Counted from the stretch's first letter, positions 7,989 through 16,568 are shown. The stretch is 64,000 nucleotides of DNA from an uncultured Oscillospiraceae bacterium (GCA_949841355.1 CATKZP010000008.1:55292-119291), one strand, 5' to 3'. The notes: generated by a model not told the origin, from the sequence alone. Numbers and translations: made by a program.

Positions 7989-8306
7989 TCAGCCAGGAGT
8001 GCGCGCAAACCGCTCCCACATGACCAGCTGCCGGTGGCAGATCAGCACGCCGGAGAGGTACAGGTAGAGGAGCTCCAGCCCCCCGATGATGCCAACCCAT
8101 GCGGAGTGGACGGGGATGCGGGGCAGCAGCAGTACGCTTACAAGTCCCAGGGGTACGAAGATCAGCAGGAACGTCAGGCTCACCGTCACGCTCCAAAACC
8201 TGAGCCAGAAGTCAAGAGGTTCCTTCCGGCGGAAAATTTCTATGCCGGTGATGAAGAGCAGGATGCCAATGCCGGGATAGGATAAGAACATGATCCACTT
8301 TTTCAT
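7989..8306 (-). CDS. Small integral membrane protein, function unknown
   Basis: A 105-residue protein with three hydrophobic segments (about 5-21, 34-60 and 68-90) and no motif I recognise. ATG 8306 has GGAGCGC upstream. It is the last gene of a tight minus-strand group: RluA-type synthase, GNAT, a larger membrane protein, this one. The operon offers no clear functional clue. Confidence 0.7.
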   Translation of the reverse strand: MKKWIMFLSYPGIGILLFITGIEIFRRKEPLDFWLRFWSVTVSLTFLLIFVPLGLVSVLLLPRIPVHSAWVGIIGGLELLYLYLSGVLICHRQLVMWERFARTPG

Positions 8307-8324
8307 AATAAAGCGCTCCGATCC

Positions 8325-8780
8325 TCACAGGATGAAATTCACGACGGAGAATATCAGGTGGCAGATGGCGAAACCTCCCGCCGCCAGCAGCGCGGGGGCG
8401 TTTTTCCGCGCCAGCGCGAACACCAGAAACGCCCCACAGGGGGCCAGGCACAGCGTCAAGATCACCCCGGGGCCGGCAATCCCGGCGTAATAGGCCGCCC
8501 ATCCGGCGAAGTACAGCGCCGCGCACAGCAGGACGCCCGCCGCCCATCTGCGTTTTGCAGGGGCGCTTCGGGTCCCGTTGACCACCCCGCACAGAGCTGC
8601 GGCCAGGGTGATCTGAAAAGCCTGGGCAATGGCGTCCGCCAGCGGCGTGACGGACTGCGCGCGCAAGACGTCGTCGGGCGCGGGGAAGGCGAACCACAGA
8701 AGGTTGGGGAGCATGAGGAGCAGGAACAGCCCAAGCCCCCACGGGTCGAAGCCCAGCCGGTAATTTTTTATGCTCCACAT
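8325..8780 (-). CDS. Integral membrane protein, function unknown
   Basis: A 151-residue protein with about four hydrophobic segments starting MWSIKNYRLGFDPWGLGLF. The start at 8780 lies inside the end of the GNAT gene, overlapping it by 13 bases, which suggests translational coupling. The frame is open further upstream only as a shadow of the GNAT gene. I cannot name the family; it resembles small uncharacterised membrane proteins of Clostridia. It ends 18 bases before the next membrane-protein gene. Confidence 0.7.
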   Translation of the reverse strand: MWSIKNYRLGFDPWGLGLFLLLMLPNLLWFAFPAPDDVLRAQSVTPLADAIAQAFQITLAAALCGVVNGTRSAPAKRRWAAGVLLCAALYFAGWAAYYAGIAGPGVILTLCLAPCGAFLVFALARKNAPALLAAGGFAICHLIFSVVNFIL

Positions 8781-9241
8781 GGCCCGCTCCAGGTGTGCGC
8801 GTATATCCGGGAGGGCTGCGCCTCCCCGTCTCCCTGGGCCGTGCACAGAAATTCCCAGCCGTACCGCTCGTAAAAAGAGGTGTGGTCGGTGAGCAGGTAC
8901 AGGGTGGGCACGCCCAGCCCCGCCATATCCGCGCACACGTGGGCCAGCAGCGCCCCCGCAATGCCCTGACAGCGGCGGTCCTGCTCCACGTAGACGGCGC
9001 ACACGTTGGGGGCCAGATCCCTGCGGTCGTGGAAGTCGTTTTCAATGACCCCCAGCCCGCCCAGGATGGCGCCGCCCGCCGCCGCCAGATACCACTGGGG
9101 CACGGGGCCGCCTCCCCGGACGCACTGGTCCATGCTCTCCCGGTAGGCGTCCAGCGGCACGCCCCACTTCTCGTGAAACCAGGCGGCGGCCCGCTCCAGC
9201 CGCTCTGGGTGGTCCCGCAGGTTCAAAATTTCATAGTCCAA
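8768..9241 (-). CDS. GNAT-family N-acetyltransferase
   Basis: Acetyl-CoA dependent acetyltransferase of 157 residues. Motif A is seen as CAVYVEQDRRCQGIAGALL, with Q/R-x-x-G binding the CoA pyrophosphate, and the C-terminal FYERYGWEF is typical of the fold. The start is a TTG at 9241 following AAAGGGGTGAG. It lies 6 bases after the pseudouridine synthase gene and is almost certainly co-transcribed with it. Substrate unknown. Confidence 0.8.
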   Translation of the reverse strand: MDYEILNLRDHPERLERAAAWFHEKWGVPLDAYRESMDQCVRGGGPVPQWYLAAAGGAILGGLGVIENDFHDRRDLAPNVCAVYVEQDRRCQGIAGALLAHVCADMAGLGVPTLYLLTDHTSFYERYGWEFLCTAQGDGEAQPSRIYAHTWSGPCGA

Positions 9242-9247
9242 AGCCGC

Positions 9248-10198
9248 TCACCCCTTTGGGAAATACTCTTGCACAAAGTCCACGTCCTCCACCGTCCACT
9301 CCCGCCCGTTCAGCGGCTCCAGCGGTCCGGCGTCCGTGGTGAACTGAAATTTCAGCCTGTAGGAGTACAGCGCTTGGAACCGGCGCTGGTCCCGCTCCCG
9401 GCCGTACTTGCCGTCCCCCAGCAGGGGGTGGCCCGCGGCGGCGAACTGGGCCCGGATCTGGTGGGTGCGCCCGGTGATGAGGTCGCACTCCAAAAGAGAC
9501 AGCCCGTTTCTGGTTTCCAGCGTGCGGTAGAGCGTCACCGCCGTGCGCCCGCCGGGGACGGGGCGGTCCAGCACCCGCACCTGGGCCCGGCCCTCGTCCT
9601 TCAAAATGTAGCCCTTGAGCTGGCCCTGACGGGGCTCCATGGCCCCGTGGATGACGCACAGATACAGCTTTTGCAGCTCCCGGTCCCGGATCTTCTGGTT
9701 CATCACCCGCAGGGCCTCGGCGGTCTTGGCGGCGATGACGATGCCGCCGGTGTTGCGGTCGATGCGGTTGCAGAGGGCGGGGGCGAAGGCGTTCTCCCAC
9801 CGGGGGGACCACTCCTTTTTCTGGTACAGATACGCCTGGACATGGGTGATAAGGGTGTTCACCCGCTCCTTGTCGTCGGGGTGGACCACCATGCCGGGGC
9901 GCTTGTTGAGCAGCATCAGATGCTCGTCCTCGTATAAGATGTCCAGCCGGGGCGTCTCCACCCGCAGAAAGGCGTTTTCCGGGGTGGGCGCGTCGAAAAA
10001 CTCGTCGTTGATGTAGAGCTGAAGCACGTCTCCCCGTTCCAGCCGGGCGTCCCGCTTGGAGCCTCTGCCGTTCACCTTCACCCGCTTGAGGCGGATGTAC
10101 TTCTGGGCCAGGGCGGGAGGGAGGAGGGGCAGGGCTTTGGCCAGCCAGCGGTCCAGCCGCTGGCCCGCGTCGTTGGGGCCGATGGTGAATTGCTTCAA
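9248..10198 (-). CDS. RluA-family 23S rRNA pseudouridine synthase
   Basis: RNA pseudouridine synthase of 316 residues. An N-terminal S4 RNA-binding domain (about 1-65, with YIRLKRVKVNGRG) precedes the catalytic domain. The catalytic Asp lies in the family motif seen as LCNRIDRNTGGIV, and GRTHQIRAQFAAAGHPLLGD is the second signature. The start is a TTG at 10198 placed 8 bases after GGGAGGAGG; an in-frame ATG upstream lacks a ribosome binding site. First gene of the operon extending to 7989. The exact rRNA position modified (RluC/RluD type) cannot be told. Confidence 0.9.
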   Translation of the reverse strand: MKQFTIGPNDAGQRLDRWLAKALPLLPPALAQKYIRLKRVKVNGRGSKRDARLERGDVLQLYINDEFFDAPTPENAFLRVETPRLDILYEDEHLMLLNKRPGMVVHPDDKERVNTLITHVQAYLYQKKEWSPRWENAFAPALCNRIDRNTGGIVIAAKTAEALRVMNQKIRDRELQKLYLCVIHGAMEPRQGQLKGYILKDEGRAQVRVLDRPVPGGRTAVTLYRTLETRNGLSLLECDLITGRTHQIRAQFAAAGHPLLGDGKYGRERDQRRFQALYSYRLKFQFTTDAGPLEPLNGREWTVEDVDFVQEYFPKG

Positions 10199-10262
10199 AG
10201 TACGCGCCTCCTCCCAATGGTTCAAGTTCCCGGACATTGTAACAGAAAGCGGGGAAAAATTC

Positions 10263-10292
10263 AAGGGAGCGCGGCGGCTGCCGCGCTCCCTT
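10263..10292. terminator. Terminator after the Vat-like acetyltransferase gene
   Basis: A 13-bp stem (10263-10275 with 10280-10292) and a GGCT loop lie just past the stop of the minus-strand gene at 10299. T-rich sequence flanks both sides, so it may act in both directions. Confidence 0.75.
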
Positions 10293-10298
10293 TTTCGG

Positions 10299-10925
10299 TT
10301 ACGCCAAGGCGTCGATATCGCCGGACTGGATGGCCTCCAGATTGGCGGCGATGCGCTCCACCGGCCAGTCCCACCAGCGCAGGGCCGACAGGCGCTCAAT
10401 GACGCCGCCGTCAAACCGCCTGCGGATGGGTTTTGCCGGAACGCCCCCCACGATGGTGTAGGGCGGCACGTCCCGGGTCACCACCGCCCGGGCGCCCACG
10501 ACCGCTCCGTCTCCGATGGTCACGCCCGCCAGGATGACGGCCTCATAGCCGATCCAGACGTCGTTTCCCACCACGATGTCCCCCTTGTGGTCCCAGGCCC
10601 GGGGGATGTCCTCCACAGGCAGGCCCCACTCCTCAAAAAAGATGGGGAAGGGATAGGTGGACAGGCTGCCCAGGGCGTGGTTGGCGCTGTTGAACAAAAA
10701 CTTCGCGCCGCAGGCGATGGAGCAGAACCTGCCGATGGTCAGCCGCTCGTGGTTGACGGGGTAGTGGTAGAGCACGTTGTTGCGCTGAAAATCCCTGGGG
10801 TCGCGGACAAAATCGTCATAGGTGGTATACGCCCCCACCGTGATGGAGGGGTCGGTCACCACGTTTTGCAGGTAGACGGTGCTGTGGCCCTGGGAGCGGG
10901 GATAAATTTTCCATTGCGGGATCAT
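10299..10925 (-). CDS. Vat/CatB-like hexapeptide-repeat acetyltransferase
   Basis: Left-handed beta-helix acetyltransferase of 208 residues. The hexapeptide region [19 protein letters not shown] and [20 protein letters not shown], and the earlier [22 protein letters not shown], are hallmarks of the xenobiotic (streptogramin A / chloramphenicol) acetyltransferase group; the His in the last segment is the expected catalytic base. ATG 10925 follows AGGAGG at 7 bases. A paralogue lies at 55899-56561. Resistance to a drug cannot be assumed; many chromosomal members have unknown substrates. Confidence 0.85.
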   Translation of the reverse strand: MIPQWKIYPRSQGHSTVYLQNVVTDPSITVGAYTTYDDFVRDPRDFQRNNVLYHYPVNHERLTIGRFCSIACGAKFLFNSANHALGSLSTYPFPIFFEEWGLPVEDIPRAWDHKGDIVVGNDVWIGYEAVILAGVTIGDGAVVGARAVVTRDVPPYTIVGGVPAKPIRRRFDGGVIERLSALRWWDWPVERIAANLEAIQSGDIDALA

Positions 10926-11046
10926 CTGATAACCTCCTGAAGATCGTTTTCGTTTGTGACGATCCCGCAAAAGGCAATGCATCGCTTCACGCATACCACC
11001 TCGATGGGTTAGGATGACGCCAGTATACCACAGCGGCCGCCGGCGT

Positions 11047-11769
11047 TCAAGCCTGCTCCGCCTCCCTGCGCTCCTGCTCCTCCCGCATCATCCGGTGCAG
11101 GCATTCCAGCGCGTCGGACAAGCCCCCCAGGTGGTCGATAAGCCCCAGCTCCACCGCCTCTTTGCCGTAGATGACGCTGCCCACGTCGGCGGCCATTTCG
11201 CCGGTGTTGAGCATCAGGTGCTCGAAGTCCTTCCGGCTGATGCGGCTGTTGCGGGTGACGAAGTCGCAGATGCGGTCCTGAATGCGCTCGAAGTAGTGGA
11301 AGGTCTGGCTCACCCCGATCACCAGGCCGTTGAGGCGCACCGGGTGGATGGTCATGGCCCCGGAGGGGACGATGAAGGACTCCTTGGCCGCCACCGCCAG
11401 GGGCACGCCGATGGAGTGCCCGCCCCCCAGCACCAGGGAGACGGTGGGCTTGCGCATCCCGGAAATCATCTCCGCGATGGCCAGCCCCGCCTCGATGTCA
11501 CCCCCCATGGTGTTGAGCAGAATGAGCAGGCCGTCGGCCTCGTCGCTCTCCTCCACCGCGGTGAGCAGGGGCAGGACGTGTTCGTATTTGGTGGTCTTGG
11601 CCCCGGAGCGCTCCTCCTGGTGGCCCTCGATGGTGCCCACGATGGTCAGGGTGTGGATGGTGCCGTCTTGTGTTTTGACGGTGCTGGCGCCCAGGTCCAC
11701 GATGTCCTGGCGGAGCTGGTCCTGTTCCTCGCCGCCGTCATGTTCCGTCGGTCTGGTCTCCTCAGTCAT
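11047..11769 (-). CDS. ClpP-class serine protease, TepA-like
   Basis: Cytoplasmic ClpP/crotonase-fold peptidase of 240 residues resembling TepA (translocation-enhancing protein). The nucleophile Ser lies in [15 protein letters not shown], with the oxyanion region [19 protein letters not shown] before it and [11 protein letters not shown] after it. The N-terminal 35 residues are acidic and probably disordered. Its ribosome binding site GGGGG sits inside the 3' arm of the terminator hairpin of the upstream GNAT gene (11774-11813), so expression may depend on read-through and hairpin opening. Targets are unknown; the family is linked to secretion quality control. Confidence 0.8.
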   Translation of the reverse strand: MTEETRPTEHDGGEEQDQLRQDIVDLGASTVKTQDGTIHTLTIVGTIEGHQEERSGAKTTKYEHVLPLLTAVEESDEADGLLILLNTMGGDIEAGLAIAEMISGMRKPTVSLVLGGGHSIGVPLAVAAKESFIVPSGAMTIHPVRLNGLVIGVSQTFHYFERIQDRICDFVTRNSRISRKDFEHLMLNTGEMAADVGSVIYGKEAVELGLIDHLGGLSDALECLHRMMREEQERREAEQA

Positions 11770-11773
11770 GGAA

Positions 11774-11813
11774 AAACCCCCTTTTGCGGTAGCTTTTCCG
11801 CAAAAGGGGGTTT
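11774..11813 (-). terminator. Terminator that also contains the tepA-like gene's ribosome binding site
   Basis: A perfect 16-bp stem (11774-11789 with 11798-11813) with an 8-base loop, followed on the minus strand by a T run. The 3' arm carries the GGGGG that lies 7 bases before the downstream ATG at 11769. Confidence 0.85.
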
Positions 11814-11820
11814 CTATCCG

Positions 11821-12267
11821 TTACAGCGGGTCCAGGACCATGAGGATCTCGTCGCTGTCTACCTCGTCCACCTCGCCGGTGTGGCGGAAGCCCAGCTTTT
11901 CGTACAGCAGCCGGGCGGGCTCGTCGCCCTCCACATAGCACAGGCTGACCTGAGAATAGCGGCCGTCCGCCCGCATTTCCTCCAGGGCCAGCCGGGCGGC
12001 GGCTTCACCGAAGCCCCGGCGCTGATACCGCTGGTCGATGAGCAGATGGCTGAACACGTATTCCCCGTCCTCGGGCCAGTCGTAGTAGAGCAGCAGGCCC
12101 ACCGGGGTATCGCCGTCCAAAATCAGCCTTGCCTGGGACCTGAGCTCCCGGTAGGCATAGGCCCGGGCCAGGATGCCGGTGGAGCGGCCCACGAACCGCT
12201 TCTGATCCTCTCGGACGGCCAGCTTATGCCGCCAGTTGTCCGGGCCGATGGGTTCCAGGCGGACCAC
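11821..12267 (-). CDS. GNAT-family N-acetyltransferase
   Basis: A 148-residue GNAT protein. The acetyl-CoA loop is seen as HLLIDQRYQRRGFGEAAARLAL and the last strand region as LLYEKLGFRHTGE, both typical. It starts at GTG 12267 after GAGGG, 3 bases past the aminopeptidase stop, so it is in the same transcription unit. It ends in a strong terminator. Substrate unknown. Confidence 0.82.
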   Translation of the reverse strand: MVRLEPIGPDNWRHKLAVREDQKRFVGRSTGILARAYAYRELRSQARLILDGDTPVGLLLYYDWPEDGEYVFSHLLIDQRYQRRGFGEAAARLALEEMRADGRYSQVSLCYVEGDEPARLLYEKLGFRHTGEVDEVDSDEILMVLDPL

Positions 12268-12270
12268 GGC

Positions 12271-13674
12271 TCAGCCCTCGTACACGGCCTTGCAGGCGGC
12301 GTAGGTCATGTAGCAGTCCAGCTTGGACACGGTCTCAAAGGGGGAGTGCATGGACAGGACGGGCACGCCCGCGTCCAGGGTGTCGATGTTGCGGTTGGCC
12401 ATGTAGCAGGCCACGGTGCCGCCGCCGCCCTGGTCGGCCTTGCCCAGCTCGGCCATCTGCCACAGCACGCCCTTGTCGTCCAGCAGGCGGCGGACATAGG
12501 CCACCACCTCGGCCCCGGCGTCGGACGCGCCGCCCTTGCCCCGGGAGCCAGTGTACTTGCAAAGCCCCACGCCGTAGTTCACCCGGGCGGAGTTGTTCTT
12601 CTCATACACCTCGGCAAAGTTGGGATCGAAGGCCGCCGTCACGTCGGTGGACAGGCAGAAGGACTTCTCCAGGCACACCCGCAGGGGCACCTTCTGGCTG
12701 GCGCACAGGTCGCCCACGAAGGTCTCGAAGAAGGCGGACTGCATCCCGCTCACGCCCTCGGAGCCGATCTCCTCCTTGTCGGCCAGCACGCACACCGCGG
12801 TGCGCACGGGCACGCCGTCCAGGTCCAGCAGGGCCTTGAGGCCCGCGTAGCCGCACACCCGGTCGTCGTGGCCGTAGGCCCCGATGAGGGAGCGGTCGAA
12901 GCCGATGTCCGCCGCGTTGAAGGCGGGGACGGCCTCGATCTCGGCGGAGATGAAGTCCGCCTCCCGGATGCCGTAGTGGTCGTAGAGCAGCTTCATTACC
13001 GCCAGCTTCACCCGATCCTTGCCGTCGTCGTCCTTCAGGGGGCGGCTGCCCACCAGAATGTTCAGGCTCTCGGCGGGGATGGCCTCGCCCAGGGGCTTTT
13101 TGGCCTGGTCGGAGCCCAGGTGGGGGAGCAGGTCGTCGATGGTGAACAGCGGGTCGCCGGGGTGGGAGCCCACCGCCACGCGGACCACGGACCCGTCCTT
13201 CATGCACACCACGCCCCGCAGCTCCAGGGGGATGGTCACCCACTGGTATTTGCGCACGCCGCCGTAGTAATGGGTCTTGAAGAAGGCCAGCTCGCTGTCC
13301 TCATAGAGGGGGGTGGGCTTCAGGTCCAGCCGGGGGCTGTCGATGTGGGAGGCGGTGATGGACACCCCCTGGTCCAGCGGCGCGGAGCCGATGACGGCCA
13401 GATTGACGCCGCGGCCCCGGTTGATCCGGTACACCTTGGCGCCGGGGTGAAGCTCCATCCCCCGCTCCAGGGGGACGAAGCCGGCGGCCTGGGCCAGCTC
13501 CACGGCATAGTCCACGCAGTCCCGCTCCGTCTTGCCCCGGTCCAGGAAGGTCTTGTAACCCTCGCAGTAGTCCTGGATGGCCCGCTGGGTGGCGTCGTCC
13601 ACCACGTCCCAGCCGTTTTTCCGCTCGTTCAGCAGCGCCTCCCGCAGCTGCTGGCCCGGTGTTTTTTCTTCCAT
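12271..13674 (-). CDS. M18-family zinc aminopeptidase
   Basis: Dinuclear zinc aminopeptidase of 467 residues, the size of clostridial M18 enzymes. The motifs ASHIDSPRLDLKP (first metal His/Asp), GHDDRVCGYAGLKALLD (bridging Asp), LADKEEIGSEGVSGMQS (catalytic Glu pair) and the C-terminal LSMHSPFETVSKLDCYM are all visible and complete. It should cleave N-terminal, often acidic or neutral, residues in the cytoplasm. ATG 13674 follows AAGGAGG. It lies 2 bases after coaE and 3 bases before a GNAT gene. Confidence 0.93.
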   Translation of the reverse strand: MEEKTPGQQLREALLNERKNGWDVVDDATQRAIQDYCEGYKTFLDRGKTERDCVDYAVELAQAAGFVPLERGMELHPGAKVYRINRGRGVNLAVIGSAPLDQGVSITASHIDSPRLDLKPTPLYEDSELAFFKTHYYGGVRKYQWVTIPLELRGVVCMKDGSVVRVAVGSHPGDPLFTIDDLLPHLGSDQAKKPLGEAIPAESLNILVGSRPLKDDDGKDRVKLAVMKLLYDHYGIREADFISAEIEAVPAFNAADIGFDRSLIGAYGHDDRVCGYAGLKALLDLDGVPVRTAVCVLADKEEIGSEGVSGMQSAFFETFVGDLCASQKVPLRVCLEKSFCLSTDVTAAFDPNFAEVYEKNNSARVNYGVGLCKYTGSRGKGGASDAGAEVVAYVRRLLDDKGVLWQMAELGKADQGGGGTVACYMANRNIDTLDAGVPVLSMHSPFETVSKLDCYMTYAACKAVYEG

Positions 13675-13676
13675 GT

Positions 13677-14282
13677 TTATAAATCCTCCTTATCAAGAAT
13701 TTGCCTCAGCAATGCCCGCGCCGCGGCCTCCAGCTCGGCCTGGGCGCCGCCGTTGCGCAGGGTGTGGGTGCAGCGCGCCTCGAACCACGAGGACGGCTTC
13801 TGAGCCTGGACCCGGGAGCGGGCGTAGCGCTCGGGAATGCCCTCCCGGGCCATGATGCGCTCCACCCGCATGTCCTCCGGCGCGGTGACGGCGATGGTCA
13901 CATGGCACAAATCCCCCGCGCCGCTCTCCAAAAGGGCGATGGCGTCCAGGGCGATGGCGGGGCGGTTCTCCGCCTCCGCCTGGGCGATGAGGCGGCGGAG
14001 CTGGGCCACGATATGCCGGTGGGTGATGGCGTTGAGGTCGCCTAGGGCGCGCTGATCCTCAAATACAATAGCACCAAGCTCCTTCCGGCGCAAGTCCCCA
14101 TTTTCGCCAAAGACCGAATCACCGAACCGGGCGCGCAGCTCATCCCGCAGGGGGGCGCTGGTCCGCAGCAGCTGGTGGTACACCTGGTCGCAGTCCGCCA
14201 CCGCGCCGCCCATGTCCCGCAGGATGTTCAAAACGGTGGTCTTGCCCGCGCCGGTGGGCCCGGTGATGCCGATGACGGTCAT
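13677..14282 (-). CDS. coaE: Dephospho-CoA kinase
   Basis: Last enzyme of coenzyme A synthesis, phosphorylating the 3' hydroxyl of dephospho-CoA with ATP. The 201-residue protein has the P-loop GITGPTGAGKTT at residues 5-16, the conserved CDQVYH after it, and the lid-region Arg residues in ERIMAREGIPERYARSRVQAQ. Its ATG overlaps the stop of the DUF4180 gene as ATGA. Complete, normal length for the family (about 200). Confidence 0.93.
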   Translation of the reverse strand: MTVIGITGPTGAGKTTVLNILRDMGGAVADCDQVYHQLLRTSAPLRDELRARFGDSVFGENGDLRRKELGAIVFEDQRALGDLNAITHRHIVAQLRRLIAQAEAENRPAIALDAIALLESGAGDLCHVTIAVTAPEDMRVERIMAREGIPERYARSRVQAQKPSSWFEARCTHTLRNGGAQAELEAAARALLRQILDKEDL

Positions 14283-14638
14283 GCTCCCGCCCGCTCCAGC
14301 CAGGCCAGAGCCGCCTCCTCGCTGGGCTGGAAGCAGATCTGGCGGCCCTCATTGCTCTCCCGGATGAAGTCCTGAAGGGGCTTGCTGGTATAGCGGCCGA
14401 AGTCGCCCACGATGGCCAGCTTCATCTGGTAGTTGACGAATTTTTGCAGCACCTCCCCCGCCAGCCCGGTGGACAGGCGGAAGAAGGACTCGTCCAGCTG
14501 CGCCTGGAACAGGACGATGGCGGAGCAGCCCGTCTCATAGCGGGCGGTGGCCAGCAGGTCCATGGCGGAGGAGCCGCTGGTGATGAGCACCCCCGGCTCC
14601 CGCACGATGGCGATTTGGTTTTTTACTTCTATGTTCAC
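14279..14638 (-). CDS. DUF4180-family protein
   Basis: A 119-residue protein beginning NIEVKNQIAIV with the family-typical segment SAMDLLATARYETGCSAIVL and a C-terminal QDFIRESNEG. The family has no assigned function. Two starts are possible: GTG 14638, with AAAGGA upstream and agreeing with the usual family N-terminus, and ATG 14656, which overlaps the stop of the upstream gene as ATGA. I prefer the GTG. It sits between the threonylcarbamoyl-AMP synthase and coaE genes in a run of overlapping genes. Confidence 0.75.
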   Translation of the reverse strand: MNIEVKNQIAIVREPGVLITSGSSAMDLLATARYETGCSAIVLFQAQLDESFFRLSTGLAGEVLQKFVNYQMKLAIVGDFGRYTSKPLQDFIRESNEGRQICFQPSEEAALAWLERAGA

Positions 14639-14652
14639 GGTTTGATTTCCTT

Positions 14653-15288
14653 TCATTTGTGTTCTAATTTGCCGGGGTCCAGCACGGCCTCGAGGTCCGC
14701 TGGGCTCAAGCCCCCCTGCCGCAGAATCCGGTAGGGGGCTGCGGTGAGGTCCAGAATGGTGGACTCCACCCCCACCGCGCACACGCCGCCGTCCAGCACC
14801 GCGTCGATTCCGCCGTCCAGCTGGGCCAGCACGTCCTGCGCCGATTTGGGGCTTGGCAGCCCCGACCGGTTGGCGGAGGGACAGGCCAGCGGCCGGCGCA
14901 GCGCCCGGATCACCGCCAGCGTGGCGGGGTGGTCGGGGCAGCGCACCCCCTGGGTGGTCCCACCAGCGGGGACGATGGGGGGCAGGGTCCCGTTCCCCCA
15001 TAAAATCATGGTCAGCGGCCCCGGCCAGAAGGCCTCCGCCAGCCGGTAGGCGTCCGCCGGAATGTCCCGGCATACCGCCTCCACCATGCCCATGCCGTCC
15101 ACCAGCACGTTCAGCGGCTTGGTCTCGGGACGGCCCTTGGCGTCGTAGTTGGCCTGGACGGCGGTTTCCTGGGTGGCGTCGGCGGCCAGGCCGTACACCG
15201 TCTCGGTGGGCAGAGCCACCAGCCTGCCCGCCCGCAGCAGGGCGGCGGCACGGGCCACATCTCCCCCGGTTAAAAGCTCTGTTTTCAA
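14653..15288 (-). CDS. L-threonylcarbamoyladenylate synthase (Sua5/YrdC family)
   Basis: Makes threonylcarbamoyl-AMP from threonine, bicarbonate and ATP for the t6A37 modification of ANN-decoding tRNAs. The YrdC fold is evident: LLRAGRLVALPTETVYGLAA near residues 17-36, the KGRPETKPLNVLV motif, and AVIRALRRPLACPSANRSGLPSP. At 211 residues it is the short YrdC type without the C-terminal Sua5 domain. I place the start at TTG 15288, which overlaps the upstream stop as TTGA after AGAAGGA; an ATG at 15315 would overlap the upstream gene by 31 bases. Confidence 0.88.
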   Translation of the reverse strand: MKTELLTGGDVARAAALLRAGRLVALPTETVYGLAADATQETAVQANYDAKGRPETKPLNVLVDGMGMVEAVCRDIPADAYRLAEAFWPGPLTMILWGNGTLPPIVPAGGTTQGVRCPDHPATLAVIRALRRPLACPSANRSGLPSPKSAQDVLAQLDGGIDAVLDGGVCAVGVESTILDLTAAPYRILRQGGLSPADLEAVLDPGKLEHK

Positions 15289-15605
15289 GTTTTTCCTTCT
15301 CTCCGTTTCTTCCATCCTTTGCGCGCCAGAGCGGTCCCGCCGGCCAGCGCGCCCAATCCAAGCAGCAGGAGAAATGCCCCCGAAAAGACCAGCTTGGCCT
15401 GCTCATCCTCCAGCGTATACATGGCGCCCTCCCAGCCCGGCTCCGACATGGAGACCAGCCAGGGCCAGATCTCCCGCGCGTGCCAGGCGGCATCAAAGTC
15501 CCTGATGGCCAGCAGAACACAAGCCAAAAAGACCAGCCCCGGCAGCACGGCCAGAACCAGAAAGAGAGTCCCGAGCAGGCGGCTTTTGAACTTCTCCCGT
15601 TTCAT
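15285..15605 (-). CDS. Small membrane protein, function unknown
   Basis: A 106-residue protein with two hydrophobic segments, about 11-33 and 70-91, separated by a polar extracellular loop containing PWLVSMSEPGWEGAMYTLEDE. No family recognised. The frame runs further upstream only as a shadow of the preceding gene, and ATG 15605 is the natural start. It overlaps the next gene's start at its stop (TTGA). Confidence 0.65.
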   Translation of the reverse strand: MKREKFKSRLLGTLFLVLAVLPGLVFLACVLLAIRDFDAAWHAREIWPWLVSMSEPGWEGAMYTLEDEQAKLVFSGAFLLLLGLGALAGGTALARKGWKKRREGKT

Positions 15606-15612
15606 GCCAAAA

Positions 15613-15915
15613 TCAGCCCCTCCAGCTTCTCCGCGCGTTCCGCGACGTAGCCTGCGCCCGCGGCCTTCTGGTGAGATGGGTGGACAAAACCAGCATGAGG
15701 ACAAACGGGATCGCCAGGATGGACGCGAATACCCCCGCCGCCCAGGCGTCCTCCGCCACATATGGGTTTTCCTCCGCGCCCCACTTCATCACGTACAGCG
15801 TTCCAGTGATCCACAGGTATAGGCATAACCCTTCCAGGAATGTGAAAAACGCCGCCGCCAGCCAGCAAAAGGCACAGCCGGTCACGCGCAGCGCCTTTTT
15901 TGCGATCTCATTCAT
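15613..15915 (-). CDS. Small membrane protein, possibly frameshifted near its end
   Basis: A 100-residue protein with two hydrophobic segments (about 12-43 and 58-80). Its last 18 residues are Arg-rich and look unnatural. The neighbouring frame in the same region instead reads GYVAERAEKLEGLILA and stops at 15602, forming an ATGA overlap with the next gene, as several gene pairs here do. A single-base frameshift around 15665-15690, natural or a sequencing error, could explain this. ATG 15915 overlaps the end of the phosphatase gene by 8 bases. Confidence 0.55.
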   Translation of the reverse strand: MNEIAKKALRVTGCAFCWLAAAFFTFLEGLCLYLWITGTLYVMKWGAEENPYVAEDAWAAGVFASILAIPFVLMLVLSTHLTRRPRAQATSRNARRSWRG

Positions 15916-16564
15916 CGCTTTTCCCCGTCAGTCCCGCCAGCTCCTCCGGGCGGGCGATCACATAGTCTGCCCCGGCGCCCTCCAGCTCCGCCCGGTCCCG
16001 GAAGCCCCACAGCACCCCCGCCACCGTCAGGCCGCCGTTTTTGCCCGTCAGCACGTCCACGTCGCTGTCCCCCACAAAGAGGGTGCTCTCCGGCTTAGCC
16101 CCGATCTGGTCCATTAGGCGGCGCAGGAGAGTGGGGTCGGGCTTGAGGGGCGCGTCGGGCAGGGCCCCCTGGACGTACTCAAACACCCCGGGGAAGTAGT
16201 GCTCCACCACCGGTCCGGCCAGGGCGTGGGCCTTATTGGACAGCACCGCCATGCGCGCACCCTGTCCCTTCAGCGTCGCCAGAAGCTGGGGCACGCCCCG
16301 GTAGGGGGCGGTCTTGTCCTCCTTGTGGGCGTTATAATACGCCGAGAACTCCGCCAGCGCTCCGGCCAGCTCCGCCTCGCTCAGCCCATTCGGGGTAAAG
16401 CGCTCCACCAGTTTGGGGATGCCGTTTCCCACCATGCGCTTGAATTCGTCCACAGTGTGGACGGGCCAGCCGTGGGCGGCGCACACGTGGTTCCCGGCGT
16501 CCGCCAGGTCGTCGATGGTGTTCAAAAGGGTGCCGTCCAGGTCAAAAATCACATGAGTATACAT
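15908..16564 (-). CDS. HAD-family phosphatase, phosphoglycolate phosphatase-like
   Basis: HAD superfamily hydrolase of 218 residues. Motif I is VIFDLDGTLLNT (nucleophile Asp and acid Asp near residues 8 and 10), motif II is MAVLSNK, and motif IV is TLFVGDSDVDVLTG. The helical cap between residues 15 and 85 places it with Gph/PpaX-type enzymes that remove phosphate from small metabolites such as 2-phosphoglycolate. It lies 4 bases after prfA in the same orientation. The actual substrate is not determined by sequence. Confidence 0.85.
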   Translation of the reverse strand: MYTHVIFDLDGTLLNTIDDLADAGNHVCAAHGWPVHTVDEFKRMVGNGIPKLVERFTPNGLSEAELAGALAEFSAYYNAHKEDKTAPYRGVPQLLATLKGQGARMAVLSNKAHALAGPVVEHYFPGVFEYVQGALPDAPLKPDPTLLRRLMDQIGAKPESTLFVGDSDVDVLTGKNGGLTVAGVLWGFRDRAELEGAGADYVIARPEELAGLTGKSDE

Positions 16565-16568
16565 GATC

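Noticed and set aside
5173..8196. A 1007-codon open frame on the minus strand opposite copA
   Set aside because: Low-complexity His/Gly/Gln-rich translation without family motifs; it is the antisense shadow of copA caused by high GC.
11014..13803. A 929-codon plus-strand frame opposite the protease and aminopeptidase genes
   Set aside because: Composition and lack of ribosome binding site mark it as antisense shadow; the minus strand holds clear TepA-like, GNAT and M18 genes.
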